Shown here piece after piece: positions 6,143 to 6,311 of a DNA stretch of 6,311 nucleotides; position 1 is the first letter of the stretch, and each line of letters begins with the position of its first letter. Origin of the DNA: Actinomycetota bacterium (GTDB taxonomy: Bacteria; Actinomycetota; UBA4738; HRBIN12); NCBI GenBank assembly GCA_005885325.1, contig VAYX01000175.1:1-6311 (forward strand), read 5' to 3'. A model generated the notes under the pieces. It did no database searches. It had not been told where the DNA came from and saw nothing but the letters and a program-made list of their open reading frames with translations. Position numbers and translations under genes: made by a program.

Positions 6143-6311
6143 TCACTTCAGCGTCATCAGGTAGGCGACCAGCGCCTGCACCTGCTTGTCGGAGAGCCCG
6201 TAGTCGGGCATCCACGACCCGGGCTTCACCGCGGGGGGGTCCTGCAACCACCGCTCCAGGTTGGCCCGGTTCATGGTGAAGATGCAGCCGGCGAAGCAGT
6301 CCCGGCTCATC
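6143..6311 (-). CDS. ctaC: Cytochrome c oxidase subunit II, C-terminal cytochrome c domain (partial; 5' part outside the window)
   Basis: Only the last 55 complete codons are visible, ending at TGA (6145-6143), 16 nt before ctaD. The peptide matches the C-terminal half of a class I cytochrome c domain: NLERWLQDPPAVKPG, then SWMPDYGLSDKQVQALVAYL. The MP pair supplies the likely axial Met of the heme, and the final helix is typical. This domain is characteristic of the tail of subunit II in caa3 oxidases, where it feeds electrons to CuA. The position directly upstream of ctaD fits. The CXXCH heme site, the CuA domain and the membrane hairpin lie beyond the window edge and are not seen. The ATG at 6310 is read as an internal Met. 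Two cysteines (DCFAGC) appear near the edge and are not part of a CXXCH site. A separate small cytochrome c gene is the less likely alternative. Confidence 0.85.
   Translation of the reverse strand, partial: MSRDCFAGCIFTMNRANLERWLQDPPAVKPGSWMPDYGLSDKQVQALVAYLMTLK

Noticed and set aside
4051..6279. A 742-codon open frame on the plus strand opposite ctaD and ctaE
   Set aside because: It lies antisense to strongly conserved oxidase genes. Its translation is rich in Arg, His, Gly, Glu, Asp and Pro with no recognisable domain, as expected when GC-rich codons are read on the wrong strand.
6308..6310. ATG at the window edge as the start of a small separate cytochrome c
   Set aside because: The heme-binding CXXCH is absent after it, and the sequence begins mid-domain. 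It must continue upstream.

Overview
This 6.3 kb, GC-rich window (about two-thirds G+C by eye) is part of an aerobic respiration locus. It holds most of a caa3-type (family A1) heme-copper cytochrome c oxidase operon on the minus strand and the end of a convergent heme O synthase gene on the plus strand. The organism is probably an uncultured actinomycete-like bacterium, with Chloroflexota or a related high-GC phylum as the alternative. The reasons are the short five-helix subunit III, the Bacillus/actinobacterial-type CtaG in place of Cox11, the CtaF-like tail on subunit I, the GTG starts and the base composition. This placement is inference; there is no rRNA or other phylogenetic marker here.

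The minus-strand layout, in transcription order from high to low coordinates, is as follows: the 3' end of ctaC (subunit II, cytochrome c tail, 6311-6143); ctaD (subunit I, 6126-4246); ctaE (subunit III, 4237-3635); a subunit IV gene (3626-3291); ctaG (copper assembly factor, 3284-2445); a membrane-anchored multi-cupredoxin gene broken by a frameshift (2448-1233); and a TlpA/ResA-like thioredoxin lipoprotein (1188-685). Gaps between the oxidase genes are 6 to 16 nt. ctaG and the cupredoxin gene overlap as ATGA, so all of this looks like one transcript whose promoter lies outside the window. On the plus strand, ctaB (1-678, 5' end missing) ends 6 nt from the end of the thioredoxin gene.

The genes fit together as an oxidase plus its assembly kit. 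CtaB makes heme O, the precursor of heme A. CtaC takes electrons from or through its fused cytochrome c. CtaD carries heme a and the heme a3-CuB centre. CtaE and subunit IV complete the membrane core. CtaG, the thioredoxin lipoprotein and probably the cupredoxin protein serve copper delivery or thiol reduction on the outer face of the membrane.

The most unusual part is the cupredoxin gene. It encodes three membrane helices followed by three tandem type-1-copper-like domains. The first domain has lost exactly the loop that would carry the Cys, His and Met copper ligands, through an apparent deletion of about 47 nt that also shifts the frame. Domains 2 and 3 are intact but out of frame with the start. 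I see no evidence of a wholly new system; the cupredoxin protein is the least characterised component. No tRNA, rRNA, CRISPR array or insertion sequence was seen, and no gap between genes exceeds 44 nt.
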